A DNA stretch of 8,261 bases, taken from the NCBI GenBank assembly GCA_900772425.1, contig CAAHEK010000069.1, positions 1-8,261 on the forward strand, given 5' to 3'. Source of the stretch: an uncultured Lachnospira sp. (lineage in GTDB: Bacteria; Bacillota; Clostridia; Lachnospirales; Lachnospiraceae). The notes under the pieces are model-generated. The model was not told the DNA's origin. It was given only the letters and a program-made list of their open reading frames with translations, and made no database searches. Each line of letters starts with the position of its first letter. Within the stretch, counting starts at the first letter, position 1. Positions 1-6,722 of this stretch are shown in pieces. The translations under genes and the position numbers were made by a program.

Positions 1-137
1 CGTCATAAGCGCATCCTGTCATCCTAGAACAGCTAATATAAGTGGAACCCGCACCACTGTGCACACATTGTATGTGTTTGTTACTTCTATATTAAACCCT
101 TAGGATTATTGCTCTCATTGAATAAAATGTGTAATGA
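1..137 (-). other. Structured spacer downstream of rpsJ
   Basis: This minus-strand stretch follows the rpsJ stop codon, and no convincing reading frame is visible in it. It holds two short inverted repeats: ACACAT/ATGTGT around a 3-nt loop (63-77), and AGTGG/CCACT around an 8-nt loop (41-58). Neither is followed by a clear T-run on the minus strand, so neither looks like a terminator. In the canonical S10 operon rplC comes next, so this is probably an rpsJ-rplC spacer. An ATG on the minus strand at 6-4 has an AGGA 7 nt upstream, but only two codons are visible (Met-Thr), which does not match the usual L3 start, so no gene is called. Confidence 0.45.
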
Positions 138-452
138 TTAGTTCATTACCTTAAGATTGATGAATACACCAGCTGGCATCTCTAACTTAGATAATGCATC
201 TACAGTCTTCTGAGATGGTGATAATACATCGATAAGTCTCTTATGAGTTCTCTGTTCGAACTGCTCTCTTGAGTCTTTGTACTTGTGAACAGCTCTAAGA
301 ATTGTAACAACTTCCTTCTTTGTTGGAAGAGGTACCGGACCACTTACCTGTGCTCCTGTTTTCTTAGCAGTTTCGATGATTTTCTTAGCTGACTGATCGA
401 TTAACTGGTGATCATAAGCCTTCAGTGTAATTCTGATTACCTGATTTGCCAT
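138..452 (-). CDS. rpsJ: 30S ribosomal protein S10
   Basis: S10 is a component of the 30S ribosomal subunit head and, in many bacteria, also the NusE antitermination factor. The product is 104 aa, the normal length for bacterial S10 (E. coli 103). It reads [19 protein letters not shown] at the N-terminus, then the family core [20 protein letters not shown] (residues 38-57) and [16 protein letters not shown] (61-76), and ends in a beta-strand tail [10 protein letters not shown]. The frame stays open for 20 codons further upstream, but the ATG at 452-450 is chosen because it begins the conserved protein and is preceded by a near-perfect AAGGAGGCGA. The gene has its own promoter and a long structured leader. 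It is presumably the first gene of an S10 ribosomal protein operon continuing off the left edge. No intrinsic terminator is visible after it. Confidence 0.97.
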
Positions 453-695
453 AAAAAAAGTCGCCTCCTTCGCACTTTCTAACTTTAAGTACGACAAGCG
501 GTGACTGTACACACTCCCACGCGTATCATATAATCACATTCAGCGATTTACACGTGTCATTTCTGTTATTACAGATGATTTGGTACAGTGACTTGTCGTC
601 AGATTCTTAGCCGGATTAGCCGGCCTTGACATTCGCTCCGCGGAAAACCTGCATTACGCAGCAACCTCACGCTTCATTGCTATCATGTCACAGCA
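453..695 (-). ncRNA. Structured 5' leader RNA of the rpsJ operon
   Basis: About 240 nt lie between the predicted transcription start (near 695) and rpsJ, with no convincing ORF. The minus-strand transcript can fold extensively. A closing stem pairs ACGACAAG (599-592) with CTTGTCGT (498-491) and continues, after an internal loop, as ACTGTAC (589-583) with GTACAGT (510-504). Inside it sit a hairpin TCTGT/ACAGA (575-562) and a stem CACGTGT (556-550) with ACGCGTG (524-518), giving a multibranch shape. Nearer the 5' end are GCCGG/CCGGC (624-610) and CTGC/GCAG (661-649). Ribosomal protein operons are commonly autoregulated through such leaders; in E. coli the S10 operon is controlled by L4. A regulatory role here is inferred. 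No U-tract follows the structure, so translational control or antitermination would fit better than a simple terminator. Confidence 0.6.
461..470 (-). promoter_or_regulatory. Ribosome binding site of rpsJ
   Basis: On the minus strand this reads AAGGAGGCGA, ending 8 nt before the ATG at 452-450. It is a near-perfect Shine-Dalgarno sequence and fixes the start of S10 at the second in-frame Met rather than at the end of the open frame. Confidence 0.9.
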
Positions 696-701
696 AGTAT
701 T

Positions 702-730
702 AATATACACTATTGATATACCAAAATCAA
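702..730 (-). promoter_or_regulatory. Promoter of the rpsJ operon
   Basis: On the minus strand, -35 TTGATT (730-725) and -10 TATATT (707-702) are separated by exactly 17 bp, giving a predicted start near 695. Directly upstream of the -35 is an A-rich tract (about 751-735, a run of A broken by one C), which resembles an UP element of the kind found at strong ribosomal promoters. Confidence 0.7.
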
Positions 731-734
731 GAAT

Positions 735-751
735 ATTTTTTGTTTTTTTTT
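735..751 (-). promoter_or_regulatory. A-tract, possible UP element
   Basis: A minus-strand run of A residues interrupted by a single C and ending in ATA lies just upstream of the rpsJ -35 box. A-tracts at this position are known to bind the RNA polymerase alpha C-terminal domain. On the plus strand it reads as a T-run, but no stem lies directly before it, so it is not a plus-strand terminator. Confidence 0.45.
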
Positions 752-813
752 AAGAACAATCCAATATATTTTAATCTTATAAAATGTGCTTTATTAATTT
801 TTCCATACAGTAA
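752..813. other. AT-rich spacer without gene
   Basis: This is part of the 456-bp gene-free stretch 453-908. Reading from rpsJ, that stretch holds the leader (453-695), the promoter and A-tract (702-751), this featureless AT-rich spacer, and the terminator (814-861). I see no ORF, RNA gene or clear repeat here. Confidence 0.5.
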
Positions 814-861
814 AATAACTGCTTTGCAAAAGCAATTTACCTCTTATGCAAAGCAGTTATT
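814..861 (-). terminator. Intrinsic terminator of the zinc-ribbon protein gene
   Basis: A perfect 15-bp inverted repeat (AATAACTGCTTTGCA at 814-828, its complement at 847-861) has an 18-nt loop. It lies 47 bp beyond the stop codon of the minus-strand gene ending at 909. On the minus strand the stem is flanked by U-rich sequence (GUUAUUUUAC). It also separates that gene from the rpsJ promoter further along the same strand. The T-tract is short, so termination efficiency is uncertain. Confidence 0.75.
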
Positions 862-908
862 ATTTATCAGTCAGGATTTATAAAATATATATGTCATCCA
901 GTTTCTTA

Positions 909-2345
909 TTAATATAAGTAGAATGAAACTCCTGAAAGTGAACTGATGCGCCACTTACCATTGTCATACTTATATGTAATGTACCCTGAATCAGAACCTG
1001 ATGCATTTCTTAATGTTGATTCTGTTGATGAGCTGTAAGAGCTCTTATATTTGTACTTACCTGTCATCTTGTAAGATACTGATACCTTAATGTAAACATT
1101 ACCATCTGAGCTGTCAACGTTATAACCATCTGAGCTTATCTTTGTGGTAATGTTGCTAAGTGAGAATTCTGAGAACTCTCTTGATGATGAATGAAGGTAT
1201 GATACAAAATTGTTTGTATAGTATGTCTTCATTGAATCCTTGTATGAAGAATGTGCTAATGAGTTAACATTTGAGTAGTCCTTGTTTCCAAGAGCTGCTG
1301 TTGCAAATGCCTTAAGGTCGCTTTCAGCCTGTGACTTAACTGCATTAGTTGCATCACTCTTAACCTTTAATGATGAAGAGCTTACTGAATATGAATTCTC
1401 GTCACCAGATATGCTCTTCTCTGTCTCATAATCTTCAATCATATCACCAGTTACTTTAATCTTTAATGTTCCTTCAAAAAGATAAGGTATCTTATATGTA
1501 TCATAGCTTGAAGATGATGAATTACTGTCCTTGTATCCTTCAGCAACTTCTATATCGTTAAGATAAAGCTTAAGCCCCTTTGGAACTCTTATCTGCGAAT
1601 CCTTAGATAATACGCTTTCTGAGCTAACCTTATACTGCTTGAAGAATAACATACGTTTCTTAGGTGAAACTTCAAGTGTAAGTGATTCTGTATTATAGCT
1701 TGATGTAGGTGTAGAATAAACTACATCAACCTTCTTGCTTCCTGGAACAAGTATTGTTGCAAATGCATCTGTAGCTGAAATATTAACAACCTGCGCACCT
1801 GTTGAATCCTTATGAGCTATTGTAAATGCATCCTTTGTAAGGAATTCGCCATCAGGAATATTAATTAAACCATATGCTGTATCCCAATCGCACTGTTCAA
1901 CAGCCTTAACATAATTCATAGCTATCTTCTTGTAATTACCATTCTTCTTACCTATGTTAATGAAAACAATAAGACCAATTATAACTACTAAAACTGCTGC
2001 CGCAATTCCTCCTATTAAAGGAAGCTTCTTCTTATCAAACGGAAGCTTGAATTCCTTCTTAGGCTTCTGCTCTGTCTGAGCTCCGAACTGTGACTGTGAA
2101 TTAAACTGCTGACCCTGTCCAGCAAACTGCTGATTGTTGAACTGTCCCTGTGTAGCATCAACCTGTGGCTGACCACCGAACTGTCCCTGTGTAGCATCAA
2201 CCTGTGGCTGTTCTACGTTTACCTGTGGCTGCTGTGCATTCTGTACCGGATTAATCTGTGGCTGTTCAGCTGTTAATGGTGTACCACAATTAGCACAGAA
2301 CGCTGCATCATTCTCATTATTTGTTCCGCAATTAGGACAAAACAT
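909..2345 (-). CDS. Zinc-ribbon membrane protein, TcaA/YvbJ-like
   Basis: This 478-aa protein starts with a treble-clef zinc ribbon: CPNC (Cys3, Cys6) and CANC (Cys17, Cys20). A Gln-rich, low-complexity linker (about 28-95) contains the 13-residue repeat QPQVDATQGQFGG/NN. After a Lys-rich stretch comes one transmembrane helix (about 108-131), then a large extracytoplasmic part. The first segment, NYVKAVEQCDWDTAYGLI (about 144-161), resembles an NTF2-like domain. A beta-rich segment (about 250-330) follows, then a second helical NTF2-like segment (about 335-395) and a Ser/Tyr-rich beta C-terminus. This order matches the TcaA/YvbJ group of Firmicutes, where TcaA is linked to glycopeptide susceptibility and envelope stress. 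The specific role here is unknown. The ATG at 2345 is preceded by AGGAGGAG. The gene has its own promoter and a downstream terminator, so it is probably monocistronic. Confidence 0.8.
   Translation of the reverse strand: MFCPNCGTNNENDAAFCANCGTPLTAEQPQINPVQNAQQPQVNVEQPQVDATQGQFGGQPQVDATQGQFNNQQFAGQGQQFNSQSQFGAQTEQKPKKEFKLPFDKKKLPLIGGIAAAVLVVIIGLIVFINIGKKNGNYKKIAMNYVKAVEQCDWDTAYGLINIPDGEFLTKDAFTIAHKDSTGAQVVNISATDAFATILVPGSKKVDVVYSTPTSSYNTESLTLEVSPKKRMLFFKQYKVSSESVLSKDSQIRVPKGLKLYLNDIEVAEGYKDSNSSSSSYDTYKIPYLFEGTLKIKVTGDMIEDYETEKSISGDENSYSVSSSSLKVKSDATNAVKSQAESDLKAFATAALGNKDYSNVNSLAHSSYKDSMKTYYTNNFVSYLHSSSREFSEFSLSNITTKISSDGYNVDSSDGNVYIKVSVSYKMTGKYKYKSSYSSSTESTLRNASGSDSGYITYKYDNGKWRISSLSGVSFYLY
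2139..2210 (-). repeat. Tandem 39-bp repeat in the Gln-rich linker
   Basis: Two copies of an identical 33-bp sequence lie at 2139-2171 and 2178-2210, with a period of 39 bp (13 codons). They encode QPQVDATQGQF twice, at about residues 46-56 and 59-69. A degenerate further unit (QPQVNVE) precedes them in the protein. Identity at the third codon positions points to a recent duplication or slippage. Confidence 0.9.
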
Positions 2346-2350
2346 GATAA

Positions 2351-2358
2351 CTCCTCCT
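2351..2358 (-). promoter_or_regulatory. Ribosome binding site of the zinc-ribbon protein gene
   Basis: On the minus strand this reads AGGAGGAG and ends 5 nt before the ATG at 2345-2343. It supports the start that places the CPNC motif at residues 3-6. Confidence 0.85.
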
Positions 2359-2410
2359 CTTATTTAAAAAGATAATCAATTCGACTGTTTATTTTTGAAT
2401 TGTTATACAC

Positions 2411-2439
2411 ATATTATCATAGTGCAAATATTCTTTCAA
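2411..2439 (-). promoter_or_regulatory. Promoter of the zinc-ribbon protein gene
   Basis: On the minus strand, -35 TTGAAA (2439-2434) and -10 TAATAT (2416-2411) are spaced by 17 bp. They predict a start near 2404 and a leader of about 60 nt. It lies in the 178-bp gap after the ABC-F gene. I see no terminator hairpin in that gap, so readthrough from the ABC-F transcript into this gene is also possible. Confidence 0.6.
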
Positions 2440-2523
2440 CAAATTTATTAATACTTTCTTAATAAATTATACACACTTTTATCACTTTTTTAATGTCAAA
2501 GGTGCGTTATTAATGCTTTTACA

Positions 2524-4338
2524 TCACTTTTTGTTATTTTTTTGAATTTCTATTTTTTCAGCAAGTTCGTTAAGGTACACCCATCTTTGCATCTTTTCTT
2601 CCAGCTTATTTTCCAGTTCATTCTTTTGTTGTGTAAGCTCCGTAAGTTTTGAATACTGTGTCGTACAATTTTCCATTTCACTATCAATGCGTGATATTTC
2701 ATCCTCAAGTTCTGCAATATCGGAATCTATGGTTTCATATTCCTTCTGTTCCATATAAGTAAATTTAAGCTTTTCTTCTCTTTGTTTAATATATGTATTC
2801 TTTGTTTTCTTCTCAGCCTCATCATTTGATGTGTATTGTTTTACATTACATATAGAAGAAACTGCTTTTTCATAATAATCACTGAAGCCGCCTTCGTACT
2901 GTTTAAGAGTGCCATCAGGCTGGAAAGCAAATATTCTGTCAACAACCCTGTCCAGAAAATAACGGTCATGCGATACAGTTATTACTATCCCTGCAAACCC
3001 ATCAAGATAATCCTCTAATATCTCAAGTGTCTCTATATCAAGATCATTAGTAGGCTCATCAAGTATCAGCACATTTGGTGCACTCATAAGAACACTTAAA
3101 AGATACAGTCTCCTCTTTTCGCCTCCGGATAATTTGCTTATTGGTGCCCACTGCATTTTAGGTGGGAATAAAAATTTTTCGCACATCTGTGAAGCACTTA
3201 CCTTGCCATTTACCGTATTTATGTATTCGCCTATATTTCTTACATACTCAATAACTTTGAGTGATTCGTCCAATGGTTCATTTTCCTGCATAAAATATCC
3301 GATACGGACTGTAGTTCCTATGTCAACCGTTCCGCTGTCTGCCTGTATCTGCCCTGTAATAATCTTCATCAGAGTGGACTTGCCACAGCCGTTATTACCG
3401 ATAATACCAATTCTGTCATCTCTTAGAAAAATGTATGAAAAATCTTTAATTATCGTCTTATCGTCATATTTCTTGCATATATTGTTAAGTTCTATGGTTT
3501 TCCTTCCAAGTCTTGAGCTGACAGAATTCATTTCCATAAGTTCCTTATCAAACTTCTGCCTTGCCTCTCTTGATGCCGCCTTCATATCCTCGTATCTGTC
3601 TATTCTTGCCTGCTGCTTTGTAGAACGCGCCTTACAGCCCCTCTTTATCCATTCAAGCTCTCTTCTTAAAATATTCTGCCTTTTATCCTCTGTCGCTCTC
3701 TCCATTGCCTCTCGTTCTGTCTTTAACTCAAGAAATCCTGAATAATCCGCATCATAGCTATATAGAGAGCCCTTGTCTATCTCAACAATCCTGTTGGTAA
3801 CATTATCAAGAAAATAGCGGTCATGCGTTACCATTATAAGTTCGCCTTTGAAACTTTTGATATATTTCTCTAACCATATAACCATATCATTATCAAGATG
3901 ATTCGTAGGTTCATCAAGTATCAGCACTTCAGCAGGCTCTACCAATGCCTTTGCTAACGCAGCTCTTTTTTTCTGGCCGCCTGACAATACCCTCATCTTG
4001 ACATCATAATCATCAAACCCAAGCTTATTTAATATTGTTTTTGCCTGTGCTTCACTCGCAGACTTCTTTCCCTGCATAACAAATGAAAGGGCGCTGTCAT
4101 CACCATTGCAGTCTACAGCCTGTGCAAGATATGAAATAGTGACATTATTTCCTTTTACAATGTTTCCTTCATCAGGATGCTCTAACCCTGCTATTATTTT
4201 AAGCAATGTCGACTTTCCGGTTCCGTTAACTCCGATAACACCTATTTTGTCGCCTTTATTAACACCCATTGTCGCCTGATTTAATAATTCTTTTGTCCCA
4301 TAATTTTTACTAACTTTTTCTACATTTAAAATATTCAT
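2524..4338 (-). CDS. uup: ABC-F family ATPase, Uup type
   Basis: This soluble 604-aa protein has two ABC ATPase domains and no membrane segments. Domain 1 has Walker A GVNGTGKST (36-44), signature LSGGQ (118-122), Walker B VLILDE (138-143) and switch His172. Domain 2 has Walker A GNNGCGKST (314-322), LSGGE (403-407), VLILDE (423-428) and His457. The inter-domain linker (about 200-280) contains RRELEWIKRGCKARSTKQ, typical of Uup. The last 80-90 residues (about 519-597) form a charged coiled coil, also a Uup trait. ABC-F proteins bind the ribosomal E site; Uup/YfmR-type members help resolve stalled or aberrant ribosomes. The ATG at 4338 is chosen because MNILNVEKVSKNYG is the usual family N-terminus; ATGs 7 and 11 codons upstream overlap the SulP gene. 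The gene starts 4 nt after the SulP stop, so the two are probably co-transcribed. An antibiotic-resistance ABC-F is less likely because of the Uup-type C-terminus. Confidence 0.9.
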   Translation of the reverse strand: MNILNVEKVSKNYGTKELLNQATMGVNKGDKIGVIGVNGTGKSTLLKIIAGLEHPDEGNIVKGNNVTISYLAQAVDCNGDDSALSFVMQGKKSASEAQAKTILNKLGFDDYDVKMRVLSGGQKKRAALAKALVEPAEVLILDEPTNHLDNDMVIWLEKYIKSFKGELIMVTHDRYFLDNVTNRIVEIDKGSLYSYDADYSGFLELKTEREAMERATEDKRQNILRRELEWIKRGCKARSTKQQARIDRYEDMKAASREARQKFDKELMEMNSVSSRLGRKTIELNNICKKYDDKTIIKDFSYIFLRDDRIGIIGNNGCGKSTLMKIITGQIQADSGTVDIGTTVRIGYFMQENEPLDESLKVIEYVRNIGEYINTVNGKVSASQMCEKFLFPPKMQWAPISKLSGGEKRRLYLLSVLMSAPNVLILDEPTNDLDIETLEILEDYLDGFAGIVITVSHDRYFLDRVVDRIFAFQPDGTLKQYEGGFSDYYEKAVSSICNVKQYTSNDEAEKKTKNTYIKQREEKLKFTYMEQKEYETIDSDIAELEDEISRIDSEMENCTTQYSKLTELTQQKNELENKLEEKMQRWVYLNELAEKIEIQKNNKK

Positions 4339-4342
4339 TATA

Positions 4343-6526
4343 TTACTCGTTATCTCCATGCATTTTGTCATATAAATTTTTCATTTTCTCTGCAAGTTCA
4401 GGATTCTTAGCTTCAAGTCTCTTTATATGTTCTTCCCTCATCTTAAGCATATACCCGTATGCGCCCGGATTGTTCTTCCTAAAATCCTTTGCCAGCTCAT
4501 GTCTGTGTCTGATAAGAAGATGCATTGCCTCAGGATTTAACTTCTTTATCTTCTCTTCAATAACAAGCCTTCTATTCTCTATTTGTTCTTCAAGTTCTTC
4601 TGTTGTATGACCGGTTTTATGTGCAAGCTCTGACAAATGCATTTCCAGTCTTTCAAGAAGCTCGTCCTCGTCAAACAATCCTATACGTCCCCATGAGCTG
4701 TTATTCTCTGCATTAACAACCAGATGTTCAAAATCATCATTGTCCTTATTGATATTTTCAACAACCTCCTGTGCCATTTTCTCCATATGTGCCTGTGCAT
4801 CTTTTCCAAATGCCCATTCAAACTCAGCAAGTCTTTCACTATCTTCTACAAATTCCTCACAGACCTCATTATCCGCATCCTCTAACGGATATGGCTTCTC
4901 TACGCCGGCATCTCTTAACGCAAGCGAAATCGTTCTTCTCACAACACCCTCTTCCACAAGAGAACCTGCTCCAAGCGCTCTTAACTGGTCATTAACAGTA
5001 TATACATGCTCCGTTATATAGAACTTTATTCCTTTATTCTTTAGACTCTTATTAATAAGAAGAAGTCTGTCTGCCGCGGTAACATCTATGCTTCCGATTC
5101 CACTTGCATCAACTATAACCTGTTTAGTATCAGGCTTAACCGCATTTTCAATATCTTCCTGAAATGTTCCTACATTTGCAAAGAATAATGTTCCACTAAA
5201 TCTGTATATTACAGTATTCTTTATCGGTCTGGCATTCCTGTTTCTGTTAAGATTGTAAAATCCCTCATGATAAGGTATTACACCAACAAATGATTTAGGT
5301 GGTACAACTGCTCTTATTATTACAGCAATAAATGATAATATTACGCCTATAATAACACCATATATTGTTCCGAATATAAGCACACCAAAAAATGCTGCCA
5401 TAAATATCATAAATTCACTGCGATTTACCTTCCACAGTTTTATTGCAAGCTTATATTCAATTATACCTATTAATGCAGCTACAACTATTCCTGTAAGTAT
5501 TGGCACAGGAAGATATTTAAGAAGAGGTGTGCCAAACAGTACAACCAGAAGCATTGTAACTCCTGCACTGACAGACATCATCTGCGACTTGCATCCAAAC
5601 TGGTCAGCAATTCCGGTTCTTGATACGCTTCCGTTAAGTGGACAACAGCCTGTAAGCGCAGCCACCATATTTGATAACGAATACGCAAGTACCTCTCTGT
5701 TATTGTTAATTTTATAATCATATCTTAATGCATAGTTATTAGCTGCAAGTAGTGTCTGCGCAAGTATAACCAGTGCAATTGTAAATGAAGGTATTATAAT
5801 TTCTGAGGCATTTCCTTTTATATGCATCATATCCGGAAATGCAAATTTAGGAAGTCCCGCTTCTACAGGTGGGAGTAGTTTAACTCCGTAATCACCTATA
5901 TGAAATACCGCTGTCAGAAGTCCACCCACAACCATAAGAAGAACCGACATAGGAAATTTAGGTGCTATTTTCTTAAATATAAGTATTATCACAACTGTAC
6001 CAAAGCCTAAGACAGCAGATAAAAGGTTAAATTCTCCCAGCTGTCCGTAAATATGCTTCATAAGTGTAAACAGCTCGCCTGTTCCGGCACTTCCGCCAAA
6101 CAGCTTTGCCACCTGCATAAGAATTATCGTTACTCCTATTCCGCTTATAAATCCGCCCATTACAGGTGTGGAAATAAATTTAACAATCTTTCCGGCACGG
6201 ATAATATAAAATATAAGCAGCCACAATGCCACAACCATTGTTATGACCGGAACAAGCCTTCCAGCCTCTTGTGAGCCTGTTGTAATTCCAAGTGTTGCAA
6301 GCATGCCACCAACAAGTGCTGCCGGAGTTGCATCAACTCCGAATACAAACTGTGGTGAAGAAGTTATGAACGCATATACAAACACAGGAAATAATGAACC
6401 AAACAGACCATATACGGGTGAAAGCCCCGCAATCTGTGAATAGCCCATAGAAATTGGTATAGATACAAGTGCGACAATAATTCCCGCCATACAATCATTT
6501 TTTAAATTAGAGAATTTATTTTCCAT
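4343..6526 (-). CDS. SulP family anion transporter with STAS domain and long C-terminal tail
   Basis: This is a 727-aa inner-membrane transporter. Residues about 12-405 form the SulP membrane domain, with ten or more hydrophobic segments. The N-terminal LKNDCMAGIIVALVSIPISM and the motif NGSVSRTGIADQFGCKSQ (298-315) are diagnostic. A cytoplasmic STAS domain follows (about 437-545), with the core DASGIGSIDVTAADRL (473-488). Family members move sulfate, bicarbonate, dicarboxylates or other anions; the substrate cannot be told from sequence. Unusually, about 180 charged residues follow the STAS domain (546-727), ending in three units that begin with NP at 664, 686 and 708, a 22-residue spacing. 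The ATG at 6526 has GGAGG 4 nt upstream. The gene is the likely first member of an operon with the ABC-F gene. Confidence 0.92.
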   Translation of the reverse strand: MENKFSNLKNDCMAGIIVALVSIPISMGYSQIAGLSPVYGLFGSLFPVFVYAFITSSPQFVFGVDATPAALVGGMLATLGITTGSQEAGRLVPVITMVVALWLLIFYIIRAGKIVKFISTPVMGGFISGIGVTIILMQVAKLFGGSAGTGELFTLMKHIYGQLGEFNLLSAVLGFGTVVIILIFKKIAPKFPMSVLLMVVGGLLTAVFHIGDYGVKLLPPVEAGLPKFAFPDMMHIKGNASEIIIPSFTIALVILAQTLLAANNYALRYDYKINNNREVLAYSLSNMVAALTGCCPLNGSVSRTGIADQFGCKSQMMSVSAGVTMLLVVLFGTPLLKYLPVPILTGIVVAALIGIIEYKLAIKLWKVNRSEFMIFMAAFFGVLIFGTIYGVIIGVILSFIAVIIRAVVPPKSFVGVIPYHEGFYNLNRNRNARPIKNTVIYRFSGTLFFANVGTFQEDIENAVKPDTKQVIVDASGIGSIDVTAADRLLLINKSLKNKGIKFYITEHVYTVNDQLRALGAGSLVEEGVVRRTISLALRDAGVEKPYPLEDADNEVCEEFVEDSERLAEFEWAFGKDAQAHMEKMAQEVVENINKDNDDFEHLVVNAENNSSWGRIGLFDEDELLERLEMHLSELAHKTGHTTEELEEQIENRRLVIEEKIKKLNPEAMHLLIRHRHELAKDFRKNNPGAYGYMLKMREEHIKRLEAKNPELAEKMKNLYDKMHGDNE
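4346..4537 (-). repeat. 22-residue NP repeats at the SulP C-terminus
   Basis: In the protein, units start NPEAMHLLIRHRHELAK (residue 664), NPGAYGYMLKMREEHIKRLE (686) and NPELAEKMKNLYDKM (708). Each is an Asn-Pro cap followed by an amphipathic, basic helix. The spacing is exactly 22 residues between starts. The repeat is visible at protein level only; the DNA copies are diverged. Confidence 0.6.
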
Positions 6527-6553
6527 ACTGCCTCCAGTTCCTTAATTATAACG

Positions 6554-6582
6554 ATTTTAACATATTTTATTAATCAAGCCAA
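6554..6582 (-). promoter_or_regulatory. Promoter of the SulP/ABC-F operon
   Basis: On the minus strand, -35 TTGGCT (6582-6577), a 17-bp spacer, and -10 TAAAAT (6559-6554) preceded by TGT, an extended -10. The predicted start is near 6547, about 20 nt before the ATG. A perfect TATAAT (6550-6545) closer to the gene is an alternative -10. It would have only a weak -35 (TTAATA, 6573-6568) and leave a leader of about 12 nt. Confidence 0.5.
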
Positions 6583-6595
6583 TTCTTAATATTTC

Positions 6596-6624
6596 TTGAT
6601 GTCATATCATTTTTCATATATAAT
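6596..6624 (+). promoter_or_regulatory. Promoter of the methyltransferase gene
   Basis: -35 TTGATG (6596-6601) and a perfect -10 TATAAT (6619-6624) are spaced by 17 bp. The predicted start is near 6631, giving a leader of about 90 nt. It points away from the SulP promoter, so this is a divergent intergenic region. Confidence 0.65.
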
Positions 6625-6646
6625 ATTAACGCAATCTTTTTTATAA

Positions 6647-6667
6647 ATTAATGATTAATAATTAATG
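6647..6667. repeat. Three tandem ATTAATR heptamers
   Basis: ATTAATG, ATTAATA and ATTAATG follow one another without a gap, just downstream of the predicted methyltransferase transcription start. Each contains the palindrome ATTAAT. They could be an operator or simply AT-rich sequence; no function is claimed. Confidence 0.4.
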
Positions 6668-6690
6668 AAGTAACGTAACAATACTAATAT

Positions 6691-6704
6691 GGCAGTAAAC
6701 TGCC
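6691..6704 (+). promoter_or_regulatory. Small hairpin upstream of the methyltransferase ribosome binding site
   Basis: GGCAG and CTGCC form a 5-bp stem with a TAAA loop, 8 nt before the GGAG of the ribosome binding site (6713-6716). It may stabilise the mRNA leader or affect translation; no further evidence is visible. Confidence 0.35.
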
Positions 6705-6722
6705 GTCAGAATGGAGATTTAT

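Noticed and set aside
453..512. 20-codon N-terminal extension of S10
   Set aside because: The extension covers the Shine-Dalgarno and leader structure and is absent from the S10 family; the ATG at 452 gives the standard 104-aa protein.
731..751. Plus-strand T-run that might be a terminator
   Set aside because: No stem lies directly before it and no plus-strand gene precedes it; it fits better as an A-tract of the rpsJ promoter.
2015..2200. Minus-strand 61-codon frame with Ser/Arg repeats inside the zinc-ribbon gene
   Set aside because: It overlaps the real gene in another frame, and its repeats are only the out-of-frame reading of the linker duplication.
2466..2499. Perfect TTGACA and perfect TATAAT upstream of the zinc-ribbon gene
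   Set aside because: They are 22 bp apart, too far for a normal sigma-A promoter; the TTGAAA-17-TAATAT pair nearer the gene is preferred.
3134..3745. 203-codon plus-strand open frame opposite the ABC-F gene
   Set aside because: It is antisense to well-conserved ABC ATPase sequence, has no ribosome binding site, and its product resembles no family; it is a shadow frame.
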